Shown here in pieces: positions 1 through 8,575 of a stretch of DNA of 20,457 nt. The stretch's first letter is position 1, and every line of letters begins with the position of its first letter. The position numbers and the translations under genes are program-made. The notes below the pieces were generated by a model. The model did no database searches and had not been told where the DNA came from. It saw nothing but the letters and a program-made list of their open reading frames with translations. The stretch is from the IMG/VR virus record IMGVR_UViG_3300042385_001322, positions 1 to 20,457 of that record; one strand, written 5' to 3'. Source of the DNA: a virus.

Positions 1-2
1 CA

Positions 3-3000
3 TTACCAGCAATAAAAGTATTGGAAAACCTTTCTCAATCTTTCCAAAACTTAAGCCCAGTAGTTAAATCTCAAGTTGCTGAATTAGTTGGTGGCGTTTA
101 TCAGATTAACATTTTAAAAGCCTCTTTAGCTGACCTTTCTAAAGAAAACTCTGTTTTCGCTGGGGCTACAGATGCATCTTCAAGAGCAGTTGATGAAGCT
201 ATCGTAAAAAATAAAGCCCTAAACGAAAGTTTATCTGCTTTGCTTAGTGAAACTACTGCCAATGCAACTCAGTTTGCTGCTAAAGTAGGTTCTGTAAGCG
301 TTGCTCCGGGAATTAGAAAAGTTTTAGGCTTTATTAATGACCAACTTTCTTCTGTAAATGATAAAGATTCCGAAAGCGTTGGAGCGAAAATTGGAACTGG
401 CATTATAAGCGGTATAACTAATTTTATTACTGGCCCCGGCGTGGCGATAGGGATAATTGGTTTGGGCAAGCTTTTCGTTACGTTTAGTAAATTCGCAAAA
501 GATGCTGGCTCAAGTTTTTTAGGTTTAAATACTATATCTCAACAACAAGGAGTGCTGCAAGAAGGTATTTCAGCTATACTTACGAAGCAACCTACTTTAA
601 TGCAGCAAATGACTTTGTCAGCTACGGCTCGTCTCAATGTAGAAAAAGAAGTTACAAAAAATTTATTAGACCAGTCTGCTTTGTTACAGGGAATGGATAA
701 ATCTTCTCTTGTTTTAGCTAAGAGTTTAATGCAGCAAGGAATAGGAGCCGATACAAAAGGAAGAGTTACTAAAGGAAAAGCCGGTGGGTATATTCCTATG
801 CAGGATAGGGTAGCAGAAGTTTCCTCTGCTGCTAAAGGTGGATATGTTGCTGGTAATGTAATTAATGCTCCTGCTTCTGTTGGGGGAGTAATGAATACTG
901 CTGAAACAGTAAAATATGTTCCCGGTTTTAGTCAACCATTTATACTTCCTCCAGCAGGTTCTAAAGCTGCTTCTTCATTAGCTTCTCGCTCAATGAATCA
1001 GACGGGAGTTAATCCTTATATGGCTAAGGGTTATGTGCCTAATTTCGCTCCTACGGTTGAAGAGTGGCTTACTGCTGGTCAAAAGAGAGGTCAATATAAA
1101 ACTGCTTTCTTAAATGCAGATGGTACTCTTGGTGGTAAATGGACTAATGCTACTTTAAATGGAGCCTCTGACAGCGGAGTACCTATTGAAGAAATTAGAA
1201 GAATTTCTAAAAATCCAACATGGTTACCAAAACAAGCTGCTTTAGAAAGAGAAGTAGAAAGACAGGCCGCTCAATTGCCTCCATATATGGCTCAAGCAGA
1301 GATGCTTACTTTAGAAAGTCCACAAATGTCTGGTCAAACAATCCAGAGGAGTAGAGGGGCTGGAAATGTTCCAATATCTTTTAAAGTTGTTAACCTTAGT
1401 AAAGAGGCTTTAGAAAGTAATAAAGTAGATCTAAGAGCAAAATCTGATTCTTTTGCTAATCAATTATTAACTGACTTTGCGGACGGATTACCCGGAGGAG
1501 AAAAGGCTACCGAGCAATCAAGAAAAAAATATCTTGGTGCTGTACAAAATCCAGCAGCGCAGTTTGCAGGAAAAATATTTGAAGCTGGAGTTAACCTCTC
1601 AAAAGATTATTCTAGAGAAGGCAAAGGCGGAGGTGATTTTGACGTTAGAGGAGGCACTAATATTAATAAGGTGCGTCAACTATTTCCCGGATTTATAAGT
1701 AATTTAGGTGACTATAAACTTAGATATGATGATGATAGCGAAGCAAGTTTTGCAAAAAAAATTGAAAGAGAATTTGGCGGCTATATCAAAATATTTGAAG
1801 ATGAGGAAAGAGCGAAAGCTGGTTCAATAGATATCGCAGCCGAAGCTTCTAAACTAAAAGCTTCTGGAGAAAAAGTTACTAATATTGTTAAAAGAATTGC
1901 TCCCGGTGGCAAAAAAGCTTTTGGCTTTATTCCTAATTTTAATCCAATTCAAGAAGCAGTAGCAAGAGAGATGTCTGCTGGATATTCCTCTTCTCAAGTT
2001 AAACTGGGTCAAAATAGTCAATTAAAAACATCATTTAATCCAAACGGTCTTGGCGTTTACAACACAACCGAAGGAAGTCTAGGAAATGGAATTTCTCTAG
2101 CAAAGAAAGCGGGGATCAATCCTCAAACCAAAGGGATGGCCGAAGGTTTTATTCCTAATTTTGCAGATGAGTTTGATCTTTCAATGATTACTGTAGCTTT
2201 TATCGCTTTTGGAAGTCAATTAAAATCTTTAGCTGGCGGCTTCAAAGAAATTAATACTCAAACCCAAAATTTAATAAAGAGTAAAAGAAGTGAGATCTCT
2301 GAAGCTGGCAATGCTGTTAAAAAACTAAAAACAGAAGCTAAATCAAAATTTAGTTTCTCTAATATTGATAAAGATTTAAATGTTACAGGACCACTTAGAA
2401 CATCTGGTGGCCAGATGGTTAACAAAAAACAAAAAGAAGAGTTTGAGTCAATTAAAGCAAAAGTAGAAGAGCAAAAAGCAATAGCAAGAGCGTCTGCTAA
2501 ACAACAAAGCAGTCAAGAATACAAAATAGCCACAGCAAGTTATACTAATTTACCTTTAAGCTTAAAAGAAGGTGGTAAACTTAATAATTTAATTAGGTCT
2601 TCTGGAACTGGTGCAGGTTTAGCAGCGGCTGGGGCATTAAATATTGCAGAACAATTTGTCCCTGAGTCCGATAAAAAAACGAAAGCCGCATTTTCGGGCG
2701 CTGCGGATGTCGCTCAATATGCTGGTTTAGGTGCTGCATTTGGTCCAGTTGGCGCTGCTGCTGGCGCACTAATCGGAGTAGGGATAGCCGCCAAAAAGAT
2801 AGTAGATTCAAAAGCAGAACAAGCCATCTTTGACATCTCTACCAATTTAGATAAAGTTAAGGAATCTTCTTCAAAGTTCTCTGGCGCATCACAAACTTAT
2901 GCAACCTCATTAGAGAGCTTACAAAATGCTTTAAATGATCCAAAAACTCAGCCTCAAGCCTTATTAAAATTTCAAACAAGTATAACTGATTCTCTTGCTT

Positions 3001-6000
3001 CTATTCCTAATGAGTTTAGAGGAAAGGTATTAGCCGCAGGAACTGATATTGGTAAAGTAGCTGATGCTATTGCTAGAGTAAATAAAGAAATGTCCGATGC
3101 TCAACAAAGTTTAGAAAGGCAATTGGCTATTACTAAATTAGTTAATGATAAAACAGGAATTATTGCAGGAAGCAATTTAAAAAAAGCTGACTCAGATCAA
3201 TTAAATAGATTATTTACTCAATCAATAGATCCTCAAAAAGTGCTTTCTGGATTTAAAGGTGGCGCAGGAGAATTTGGTTCTTTTATTAGTAATTTAAAAG
3301 GTCAATCAATAAAAACTGATAAAATTCTTGAATATGGAGCTAATCCTAATTTTGTAGGTTCGTCTGCTCCTAAATTTGTCGAGAGAACTAATGTCGATCA
3401 ATTAGGTTTGAAACAAATTAGATCGCAATTAGAATCTAAGGGTATTTTTGGACCAGAACTTGCTGCTAAATTTGAAGAAGTTTCTAAAAATATTAGCGTA
3501 GAAAATGTCAAATCTCTTTTTGATGCAATCGATGAATTTGGTAAAGGTGTTTTTTCTTCTAAAGAAGCTGCGGACAACCTTGTAGCTATTCAAAAACAAA
3601 ATATTGAAATAACTAAAAAGAATGCAGATATCCTAAAGGATTTAACTCAAAGATATGAAAATCTAAATCTTTCTCTCTCTTCTCAAATTGAGGCAGAAAA
3701 AAATAGAGCTACTACTCTTAGAGAGCTAAACAAAATACAAGCAGAAGGCTCTGTACAATTAGCTTCAGCAAGGACAAAAGGTGCTTTGAGTTTAGCTTCC
3801 CCTTTCATGACTGAAGCAGGTAAAACCGCCGCAGAATCAAGCCTAGCTTTAACAGATCTTCAAAATAAACAAAACTCTGAAGTAAGAGGCGCTTTAGATA
3901 AAGGATTGTCTTCTTTCACTGATATTATTACTAAAAAAGCTGAAGACATAAGATCAAAAGCTCTTCCAGCAGTAACAGATTTGTCAAAGTCTCCAGAGGA
4001 TATCACAAAAGAACTAAACGTTTTTAATAAAAATATCCAAGGTATTTCTCCTCTAATCGCTTCTTCTTTGAAAGAGTTAAGCGCTGGTGGCAATATAGAA
4101 GTAGTAAAAAACAAATTAATTCAAGGAGTCTCTGCAACGGGTCTTTTCAAGAAGCCAGAAGCCGAATTAATTGCAGGAGAATTACAAAATACTTTTGAAG
4201 GAGTTTTAAACGAGTTAACTAAAATTACTGAACAAGGAAAATTTGATTTAGCTATTCAAAAAGTAAACTCTGATTATCAAAGAAGAAGCGTAGCTCTATC
4301 TGAAAAGCTTTCTCTTGCTGGCGGTGCCGCAGCTTTGGGATCAACTGGTCAAGTTGGGGTTTCTGATTTATTTGATAAGCTAACTGAATTGACTTCTACT
4401 TTGGGACAAAATGTTAGAGTAGGAAATCCAACAGAAACAGGATCTGGATTGTTTAAATTGCTGGATACGATTTCTAATCAGTATGGGATTAGAGGCGGAG
4501 GAGTCGGAGCAGAATTAGCTCCATTACAAAATGCTTCAATAACCGCAAGAGCAGAACAGCTTAAAAAAGAAAACGAAAGAGCAAGAGCTTTAACTAATAT
4601 TTCATTGATAGGGCAAACAGGAAGCGGAATTCAATCAGGCGGTGCGTTGGAGAAAGCTTTTGATAACTTCAATGAAAACGCAATGAGCGTTGCTATTGAT
4701 CAAGTGACTTCTCAATTGAAGCTTGATAATATAGGAACTTATTTCGATTTATTAGCTCAAGAAAGTAAATATGCGAATGAGCTAGCGAAGACTCAAACAG
4801 AAATCCTAGCAAAACAAGCTCCTGATATAACTAAAGCTTTTTATGATATTTCTAAGGCTGAAGTAGGATCAAAAATAACTGAATTAAATAGATCTTTGAG
4901 CGAAGCATTAAAGCAACTTGTTGATACTCAAAATACAGCAGAATTAAATAAAGAAATTAGAAATCTATTACCAATAGCTTCAGTTTCTGAAAGAGAAAAA
5001 GCTTTGACAGAGATAAGATCTCAGATGGCTAATTCTGGTATGCTTTTTGGAAGTGCTAATCCTAGTGCATCAGGCATGCCAATGGGGGGTGATGCAGGTC
5101 CTTATAATCCAATTGCATATACAGATAGAGAAAAGCTGGCTTTAAAATTAAATGTCCCACTTGAGAATTTAAATTCTATTTTAACAAAGCTTTATCAATC
5201 GCAATCAACGCCAACTTCTAATTTTCCTAATAAAATTAATACTCCTGCCGCTTCTTCAGATTTTAAATTTTATGAATTCAATCCTTCAGTTGGGAAAACT
5301 TCTTCGTCAATTCCAGCAAAACCTCAATCTTTAATAGATGCAGAGCGAGATTTAGCTAAAGCTCAAGAGGGTATTCAAATCGAAAAAAATAAAAAGATAG
5401 AAGAAATTAATAAAATTTATGGAGATGGTAATAAAGAATTAGCCGCTCAAATGTACTTGGAAATGCAAATAGCAGATGAGAGAGCAAAAGTAACTGAGCG
5501 TTTAAATAAAACAAAAGAAGAAACAAAGAGGCTTTACGGTTCAGCTTACGGCGACACATTCTTCAAAGAAGAAAAAGCCGCCAGAATGAATTCCCAAATA
5601 GAAGACAATGCTAGACTTGGGAAAGTCGATGTAGGAGGAATCACAGAGAAGAACACCACTTACAATAGAGCAGACTTCGCAAAAGACACTGGTCAACTAA
5701 TTGATACATTTCAAACTGATTTTAAGTCTGGTATTGGCAGCGCATTTGGCGAAGCTATTAAAGGCACTAAAACCCTTAAGGATGCATTTAGAGACATGTT
5801 CCAAGGCATCTTAAATAGAATGCTTGATAAGTCTCTAGAGATGGGCGTTGATGCTTTGTTTGCTTTTGGTAAAGCTGCTACAACTGGCAGGAAAGATGGA
5901 GGACCAATTAAAGGCTATAATTCTGGAGGTATGGTTACTGGCGGCTCTGGGATGAAAGACGATGTGCCCGCGATGATGAGCGGCGGCGAGTATGTCATTA

Positions 6001-7052
6001 AGAAATCTTCTGTTGATAAATATGGATCTGATTATTTAAGAAATCTAAATGGTGGAATTATTCCAAGATACGCGACTGGAGGATTCTCTGTTGGCCCATT
6101 GCAAAATGAATTCTTGTACGATAATCCTGATCGCCCAACTTCTGGAGAGTTTGCTGTTGATTCTAGATTGTCAGCAATGGCTCTAACTGACGACAATAAC
6201 CCTCAAAATAAATTAAGACAAGATCGTTATGAAAAACTTGATCAGTACTTACAAGACCGAGCGCAATATGAGAGAGACAAGAAACAGAGCCTTAAAAACT
6301 ATAAAAATCAAGTAAATAGCACTTTCTATTCAGGATTAACTGCTGCTGCTGTCCAAATAGGCGCTGCTGGACTTACAATGGGAGCAGAGAGTTTAAGGGG
6401 TAGAGCTTCTACTTCTGCGGGAAGAGGTTTAGAACCGGGAGGCAATTTAAGTCAATCGCAATTAAATGAACAATATGCAAAAAATCTTAGAGCAGGAGGA
6501 GGTTATATTGCCAAATTTGCTGGCGGCGGCTCTACAGGCCAAGACAATATTCCCGCTTTGTTAATGGGCGGCGAATACGTCATGAATAAAAAAGCCGTCG
6601 ATATGTACGGCAAAGACTTCATGGGTCAATTGAATTCTGGTTCTCTTCCTAAATATGCTAGCGGCGGGATGGTTGGCACAAGTTATAGCGGTCAAAGCAA
6701 TACAGACCAGTCTTCTAGCATGGATGAATTAGTAACTGCGTTGAATACTTTAAATGATAACTTATCTAAGGATTCGGGAATAACTCAATCAGAATCAGGA
6801 AGAGCTTCTCTTGCTGGAACTGCTCAAGAGTCTGGCATGTCTGTAGTAAACAATATTTCAATCAACATGTCTCAAGGCGGCGAAGTTACCTCTGAAGCTA
6901 ACTCCACCACTCAAAAAGGCGCATCCAATTCTAAAAACGATCAGAACAGCATGCAAAACAATGGCAAACTTGCTGAGTTACTTAGAAGCAAAGTTGTTGA
7001 AGTATTAGTCGAACAAAAGAGACCCGGAGGATTACTTTACTCCAGTAGATAA
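3..7052 (+). CDS. Tail tape measure protein (5' partial), lambda gpH type
   Basis: This protein sets tail length as a scaffold inside the tail tube and is normally ejected ahead of the DNA. The frame is open to the left edge, so the true start lies upstream; the first in-frame start-like codon, TTG at 21, has protein-like sequence before it. Residues are numbered from that TTG (2,343 residues to the stop). Visible parts: an A-E-L-V-G-G-V-Y-Q-I-N-I-L-K-A segment near residues 20-35; hydrophobic Gly/Ala-rich stretches at about 125-158, 720-740 and 901-928, possibly membrane-inserting; G-[FY]-[IV]-P-N-F motifs at 337, 635 and 709; long Lys/Glu/Gln-rich helical or coiled-coil regions from about 940 to 1890; a typical tape-measure segment with K-D-A-F-R-D-M-F near 1920; and two copies of a D-[DN]-[VI]-P-A...G-G-E-Y-V motif near the C-terminus. 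It converges on and overlaps the last gene of the opposite-strand operon by 21 bases. Family assignment is firm; internal domain functions are inference. Confidence 0.93.
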   Translation, partial: LPAIKVLENLSQSFQNLSPVVKSQVAELVGGVYQINILKASLADLSKENSVFAGATDASSRAVDEAIVKNKALNESLSALLSETTANATQFAAKVGSVSVAPGIRKVLGFINDQLSSVNDKDSESVGAKIGTGIISGITNFITGPGVAIGIIGLGKLFVTFSKFAKDAGSSFLGLNTISQQQGVLQEGISAILTKQPTLMQQMTLSATARLNVEKEVTKNLLDQSALLQGMDKSSLVLAKSLMQQGIGADTKGRVTKGKAGGYIPMQDRVAEVSSAAKGGYVAGNVINAPASVGGVMNTAETVKYVPGFSQPFILPPAGSKAASSLASRSMNQTGVNPYMAKGYVPNFAPTVEEWLTAGQKRGQYKTAFLNADGTLGGKWTNATLNGASDSGVPIEEIRRISKNPTWLPKQAALEREVERQAAQLPPYMAQAEMLTLESPQMSGQTIQRSRGAGNVPISFKVVNLSKEALESNKVDLRAKSDSFANQLLTDFADGLPGGEKATEQSRKKYLGAVQNPAAQFAGKIFEAGVNLSKDYSREGKGGGDFDVRGGTNINKVRQLFPGFISNLGDYKLRYDDDSEASFAKKIEREFGGYIKIFEDEERAKAGSIDIAAEASKLKASGEKVTNIVKRIAPGGKKAFGFIPNFNPIQEAVAREMSAGYSSSQVKLGQNSQLKTSFNPNGLGVYNTTEGSLGNGISLAKKAGINPQTKGMAEGFIPNFADEFDLSMITVAFIAFGSQLKSLAGGFKEINTQTQNLIKSKRSEISEAGNAVKKLKTEAKSKFSFSNIDKDLNVTGPLRTSGGQMVNKKQKEEFESIKAKVEEQKAIARASAKQQSSQEYKIATASYTNLPLSLKEGGKLNNLIRSSGTGAGLAAAGALNIAEQFVPESDKKTKAAFSGAADVAQYAGLGAAFGPVGAAAGALIGVGIAAKKIVDSKAEQAIFDISTNLDKVKESSSKFSGASQTYATSLESLQNALNDPKTQPQALLKFQTSITDSLASIPNEFRGKVLAAGTDIGKVADAIARVNKEMSDAQQSLERQLAITKLVNDKTGIIAGSNLKKADSDQLNRLFTQSIDPQKVLSGFKGGAGEFGSFISNLKGQSIKTDKILEYGANPNFVGSSAPKFVERTNVDQLGLKQIRSQLESKGIFGPELAAKFEEVSKNISVENVKSLFDAIDEFGKGVFSSKEAADNLVAIQKQNIEITKKNADILKDLTQRYENLNLSLSSQIEAEKNRATTLRELNKIQAEGSVQLASARTKGALSLASPFMTEAGKTAAESSLALTDLQNKQNSEVRGALDKGLSSFTDIITKKAEDIRSKALPAVTDLSKSPEDITKELNVFNKNIQGISPLIASSLKELSAGGNIEVVKNKLIQGVSATGLFKKPEAELIAGELQNTFEGVLNELTKITEQGKFDLAIQKVNSDYQRRSVALSEKLSLAGGAAALGSTGQVGVSDLFDKLTELTSTLGQNVRVGNPTETGSGLFKLLDTISNQYGIRGGGVGAELAPLQNASITARAEQLKKENERARALTNISLIGQTGSGIQSGGALEKAFDNFNENAMSVAIDQVTSQLKLDNIGTYFDLLAQESKYANELAKTQTEILAKQAPDITKAFYDISKAEVGSKITELNRSLSEALKQLVDTQNTAELNKEIRNLLPIASVSEREKALTEIRSQMANSGMLFGSANPSASGMPMGGDAGPYNPIAYTDREKLALKLNVPLENLNSILTKLYQSQSTPTSNFPNKINTPAASSDFKFYEFNPSVGKTSSSIPAKPQSLIDAERDLAKAQEGIQIEKNKKIEEINKIYGDGNKELAAQMYLEMQIADERAKVTERLNKTKEETKRLYGSAYGDTFFKEEKAARMNSQIEDNARLGKVDVGGITEKNTTYNRADFAKDTGQLIDTFQTDFKSGIGSAFGEAIKGTKTLKDAFRDMFQGILNRMLDKSLEMGVDALFAFGKAATTGRKDGGPIKGYNSGGMVTGGSGMKDDVPAMMSGGEYVIKKSSVDKYGSDYLRNLNGGIIPRYATGGFSVGPLQNEFLYDNPDRPTSGEFAVDSRLSAMALTDDNNPQNKLRQDRYEKLDQYLQDRAQYERDKKQSLKNYKNQVNSTFYSGLTAAAVQIGAAGLTMGAESLRGRASTSAGRGLEPGGNLSQSQLNEQYAKNLRAGGGYIAKFAGGGSTGQDNIPALLMGGEYVMNKKAVDMYGKDFMGQLNSGSLPKYASGGMVGTSYSGQSNTDQSSSMDELVTALNTLNDNLSKDSGITQSESGRASLAGTAQESGMSVVNNISINMSQGGEVTSEANSTTQKGASNSKNDQNSMQNNGKLAELLRSKVVEVLVEQKRPGGLLYSSR
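1029..1049 (+). repeat. GYVPNFA motif, copy 1, in the tape measure protein
   Basis: Residues 337-343 read G-Y-V-P-N-F-A, followed by P. This is the first of three near-identical heptads in this protein. They stand at domain-like boundaries, which suggests linkers or processing sites. I associate such motifs with large structural proteins of environmental phages, but their function is not known to me. Confidence 0.7.
1518..1850 (+). other. Possible PD-(D/E)XK nuclease-like domain inside the tape measure protein
   Basis: Residues about 500-610 of the tape measure protein look like a compact globular domain within a mostly helical protein. The order of acidic and basic residues fits the restriction-endonuclease-like fold: a helix with A-G-K-I-F-E (E521), then G-G-D-F-D (D539, D541), then D-Y-K-L-R (D564-x-K566), followed by a charged helix with S-F-A-K-K-I-E-R-E. 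This matches the E...D...(D/E)xK arrangement of that superfamily. No fold prediction was run, so the assignment is inference from residue pattern. The domain lies between the first (residue 337) and second (residue 635) G-[FY]-[IV]-P-N-F motifs. Confidence 0.4.
1923..1943 (+). repeat. GFIPNFN motif, copy 2, in the tape measure protein
   Basis: Residues 635-641 read G-F-I-P-N-F-N, followed by P. This is the second heptad. It closes the segment holding the candidate nuclease-like domain and opens a short module of about 67 residues that ends at copy 3. Confidence 0.7.
2145..2165 (+). repeat. GFIPNFA motif, copy 3, in the tape measure protein
   Basis: Residues 709-715 read G-F-I-P-N-F-A and precede a hydrophobic stretch (about 720-740). 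A degenerate relative, G-G-Y-I-P-M, occurs earlier near residue 256 (around position 786). Confidence 0.7.
5898..6090 (+). repeat. Tape measure C-terminal DDVPA/GGEYV module, copy 1
   Basis: Residues 1960 to about 2023 contain G-G-P-I-K-G-Y, then D-D-V-P-A (1980-1984), then G-G-E-Y-V-I-K-K, Y-G and L-N-G-G. This Gly-rich pattern is common near the C-terminus of phage tape measure proteins. A second copy follows about 200 residues later. Confidence 0.75.
6492..6680 (+). repeat. Tape measure C-terminal DNIPA/GGEYV module, copy 2
   Basis: Residues about 2158-2220 repeat the pattern of copy 1: a Gly-rich lead-in, D-N-I-P-A (2175-2179), G-G-E-Y-V-M-N-K-K-A-V, Y-G-K-D and a closing L-P-K-Y-A-S-G-G. 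The close match to copy 1 in spacing and key residues indicates an internal duplication. Confidence 0.75.
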
Positions 7053-7859
7053 TTCTTTAATCTTAGAGTCTATAGTCAGTATAGCCTGATTATAGATTTG
7101 CTCTATATTGTTATCTTTGGCTAGCGGCAAGTTTAAGAAAGGAGTGTTTTGTACTTTTAAAATAAAAGGGTGAGAAAGATATTCTTTACCTAGCGATTTA
7201 TTTAAAGTAATACGATATCTTTTTATATGCATTTCGCCGCAGAGAAAAGGATTTTTAATCTTTTCATTTAGATCTGCGGTAATATATGAATCTTGGTGTT
7301 TAACATCTAATACAGAAAAGAATTTAAGCTCTTTGTTTTTATTTTCACCCAAGATAAAAGAGATCTTAGCTCCTTTCCCAGAACTGCTTTCTATCTCCGC
7401 TTCGCTAAAGTTTTGGCAAAATTTGCCTTTACTAATTAGATCTAGTTCTAAAATGCCGCCTTCAGCATTTACAGAAGTAATTTTAAATAATGCTTTTTCT
7501 TTCTTGTCTAAAAAATTATCAAAATAACAATCCTTAGATACACTAACTACTTCGTTGACTTGATATCCATTGCCTTTTTCAATAACATCATTAATGACAG
7601 CGACATAATAAGTCTTAAAAAAACAATCAATTGTATCTCCGTCTAGTATTAAATCTTTTGCATTAGAGTCAAATTTAATTCTTGATTCAGAAACAACAGA
7701 AAATACTTTATTGTAGCTAATAAAATCAACACGAACAGTAGAGAACTTCTCTGGGCTTCCAATTATTTCGATCTCTTGGCCTGAATTAATTGAAGACCAA
7801 TTTGCTAAATTATTAGAGTACGCAAATTCGTCGCCGGAAGAAAACAATACGTCTGTCAT
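7032..7859 (-). CDS. Hypothetical phage structural protein with a GxGY-type beta segment
   Basis: This 275-residue protein of unknown function is the last gene of the tail tip operon. Residues about 86-170 are rich in beta-forming residues and contain G-N-G-Y (96-99), then a strand pattern with G-G-I-L-E-L-D-L-I and a weaker second G-K-F copy near 145, ending in G-K-G-A-K-I. This resembles the G-x-G-Y repeats of the gene just upstream. No signal peptide or membrane segment is evident. The stop of the upstream gene lies 2 bases before its start. The region before the ATG is A/T-rich with no Shine-Dalgarno sequence, so translation may depend on coupling. Its last 21 coding bases overlap the end of the convergent tape measure gene. 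Position after gpJ suggests a tail tip, fibre or accessory protein, which is inference from context only. Confidence 0.8.
   Translation of the reverse strand: MTDVLFSSGDEFAYSNNLANWSSINSGQEIEIIGSPEKFSTVRVDFISYNKVFSVVSESRIKFDSNAKDLILDGDTIDCFFKTYYVAVINDVIEKGNGYQVNEVVSVSKDCYFDNFLDKKEKALFKITSVNAEGGILELDLISKGKFCQNFSEAEIESSSGKGAKISFILGENKNKELKFFSVLDVKHQDSYITADLNEKIKNPFLCGEMHIKRYRITLNKSLGKEYLSHPFILKVQNTPFLNLPLAKDNNIEQIYNQAILTIDSKIKELSTGVK
7070..7095 (+). other. Hairpin just past the tape measure stop
   Basis: A 10-base-pair stem (7070-7079 with 7086-7095, one G-T wobble) encloses a 6-base loop, 17 bases after the tape measure stop codon. It could stabilise or end the tape measure transcript. There is no T-run after it, so it is not a standard intrinsic terminator. 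It also lies inside the C-terminal coding sequence of the opposite-strand gene, so chance is possible. Confidence 0.3.
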
Positions 7860-7861
7860 AT

Positions 7862-8560
7862 TTATATTATATTACAAATAACAGCTTTTAACACAGGATG
7901 TTTTGCGTTTTCTCCTTCATATCCACTGATTTCAATTGTAGGCTCAGATATGTAGCCGCATCCTAATTTTGCCATAGATAAAGAAAGTAGCTCTCCTTTT
8001 GATCCTCTAATAGCGTTAGCAGCCGCTGCTAATCCATAGTTATAGTCAGTCTCTTCAGGACGAGAGATGGTGACATGAGGGACAGACTCTGAGCATCCGT
8101 AACCGGGGTCAATGATTTCTATGTCTACTATATTATGGAAAGCGTTAAACTTATTAATTTTCTCGCAGTCATGAATATGATGCATTTCTGTTCTGCAAGA
8201 GAGTTGTCTTAAGAAATTTTTATTTCTTTTAATAATCTCTGTCTGTTTATTGTTAGCAATTTCAAGAGAAATCATAAATTCTACATCAAGTTTTTGCAAT
8301 AAAGAACTTCTCTCTTCTGTCATTCTTTGAATTTTTTCATTAATCAAATCATGCTTGTTCCAAATTGAATTGCCGTCTGGAAGGATTTTCCTATGTTTTA
8401 AATCGTTGTCGGTAATATTTTTATTTAATTGGACGATATAATCAACCAAGTGATAATCTATTCCTAAAAAATAGAGATGATCTGTGTCTTCTACTAAATT
8501 AATTGAAGACTGAATAATTTTATAACTACCGTTAATAAAATATATAATATAATGTTTCAT
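7862..8560 (-). CDS. Hypothetical tail accessory protein with two C-terminal GxGY repeats
   Basis: The protein is 232 residues long. The N-terminal half (1-120) is charged, probably helical from about 68 to 118, and contains L-D-V-E-F-M-I-S-L-E (91-100) and L-R-Q-L near 117-120. That pattern faintly recalls phage tail-fibre assembly or small structural proteins. The C-terminal part holds two beta repeats: V-D-I-E-I-I-D-P-G-Y-G (145-155) followed by P-H-V-T-I-S, and S-L-S-M-A-K-L-G-C-G-Y (193-203) followed by E-P-T-I-E-I-S-G. Such repeats occur in phage baseplate and fibre proteins. It lies 15 bases downstream of gpJ, a place often used for fibre or accessory proteins. No Shine-Dalgarno sequence is visible before the ATG, only an A-rich stretch. 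Function is not established. Confidence 0.8.
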   Translation of the reverse strand: MKHYIIYFINGSYKIIQSSINLVEDTDHLYFLGIDYHLVDYIVQLNKNITDNDLKHRKILPDGNSIWNKHDLINEKIQRMTEERSSLLQKLDVEFMISLEIANNKQTEIIKRNKNFLRQLSCRTEMHHIHDCEKINKFNAFHNIVDIEIIDPGYGCSESVPHVTISRPEETDYNYGLAAAANAIRGSKGELLSLSMAKLGCGYISEPTIEISGYEGENAKHPVLKAVICNII

Positions 8561-8575
8561 TTTAATTAGCTGTTA

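Noticed and set aside
1477-1698. Short + strand frame overlapping the candidate nuclease region in another frame
   Set aside because: It is a shifted reading of the tape measure gene; the tape measure frame is continuous, and the alternative product has no motif support.
5520-5760. Slightly more C-ending codons in this part of the tape measure gene, suggesting a recombination joint
   Set aside because: The shift is small and judged only by eye, and the protein motif continues normally through it.
7020-7040. GGAG...CTCC stem near the end of the 275-residue gene as a minus-strand terminator
   Set aside because: The stem is only about four base pairs with a long loop, and the following T-rich stretch is broken, so it is too weak to call.
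7859-7866. TATAAATA on the minus strand, the T4-type late promoter consensus
   Set aside because: It overlaps the ATG of the 275-residue gene, so it could not give a normal leader, and such octamers are expected by chance in very AT-rich sequence. No other well-placed copies were seen.
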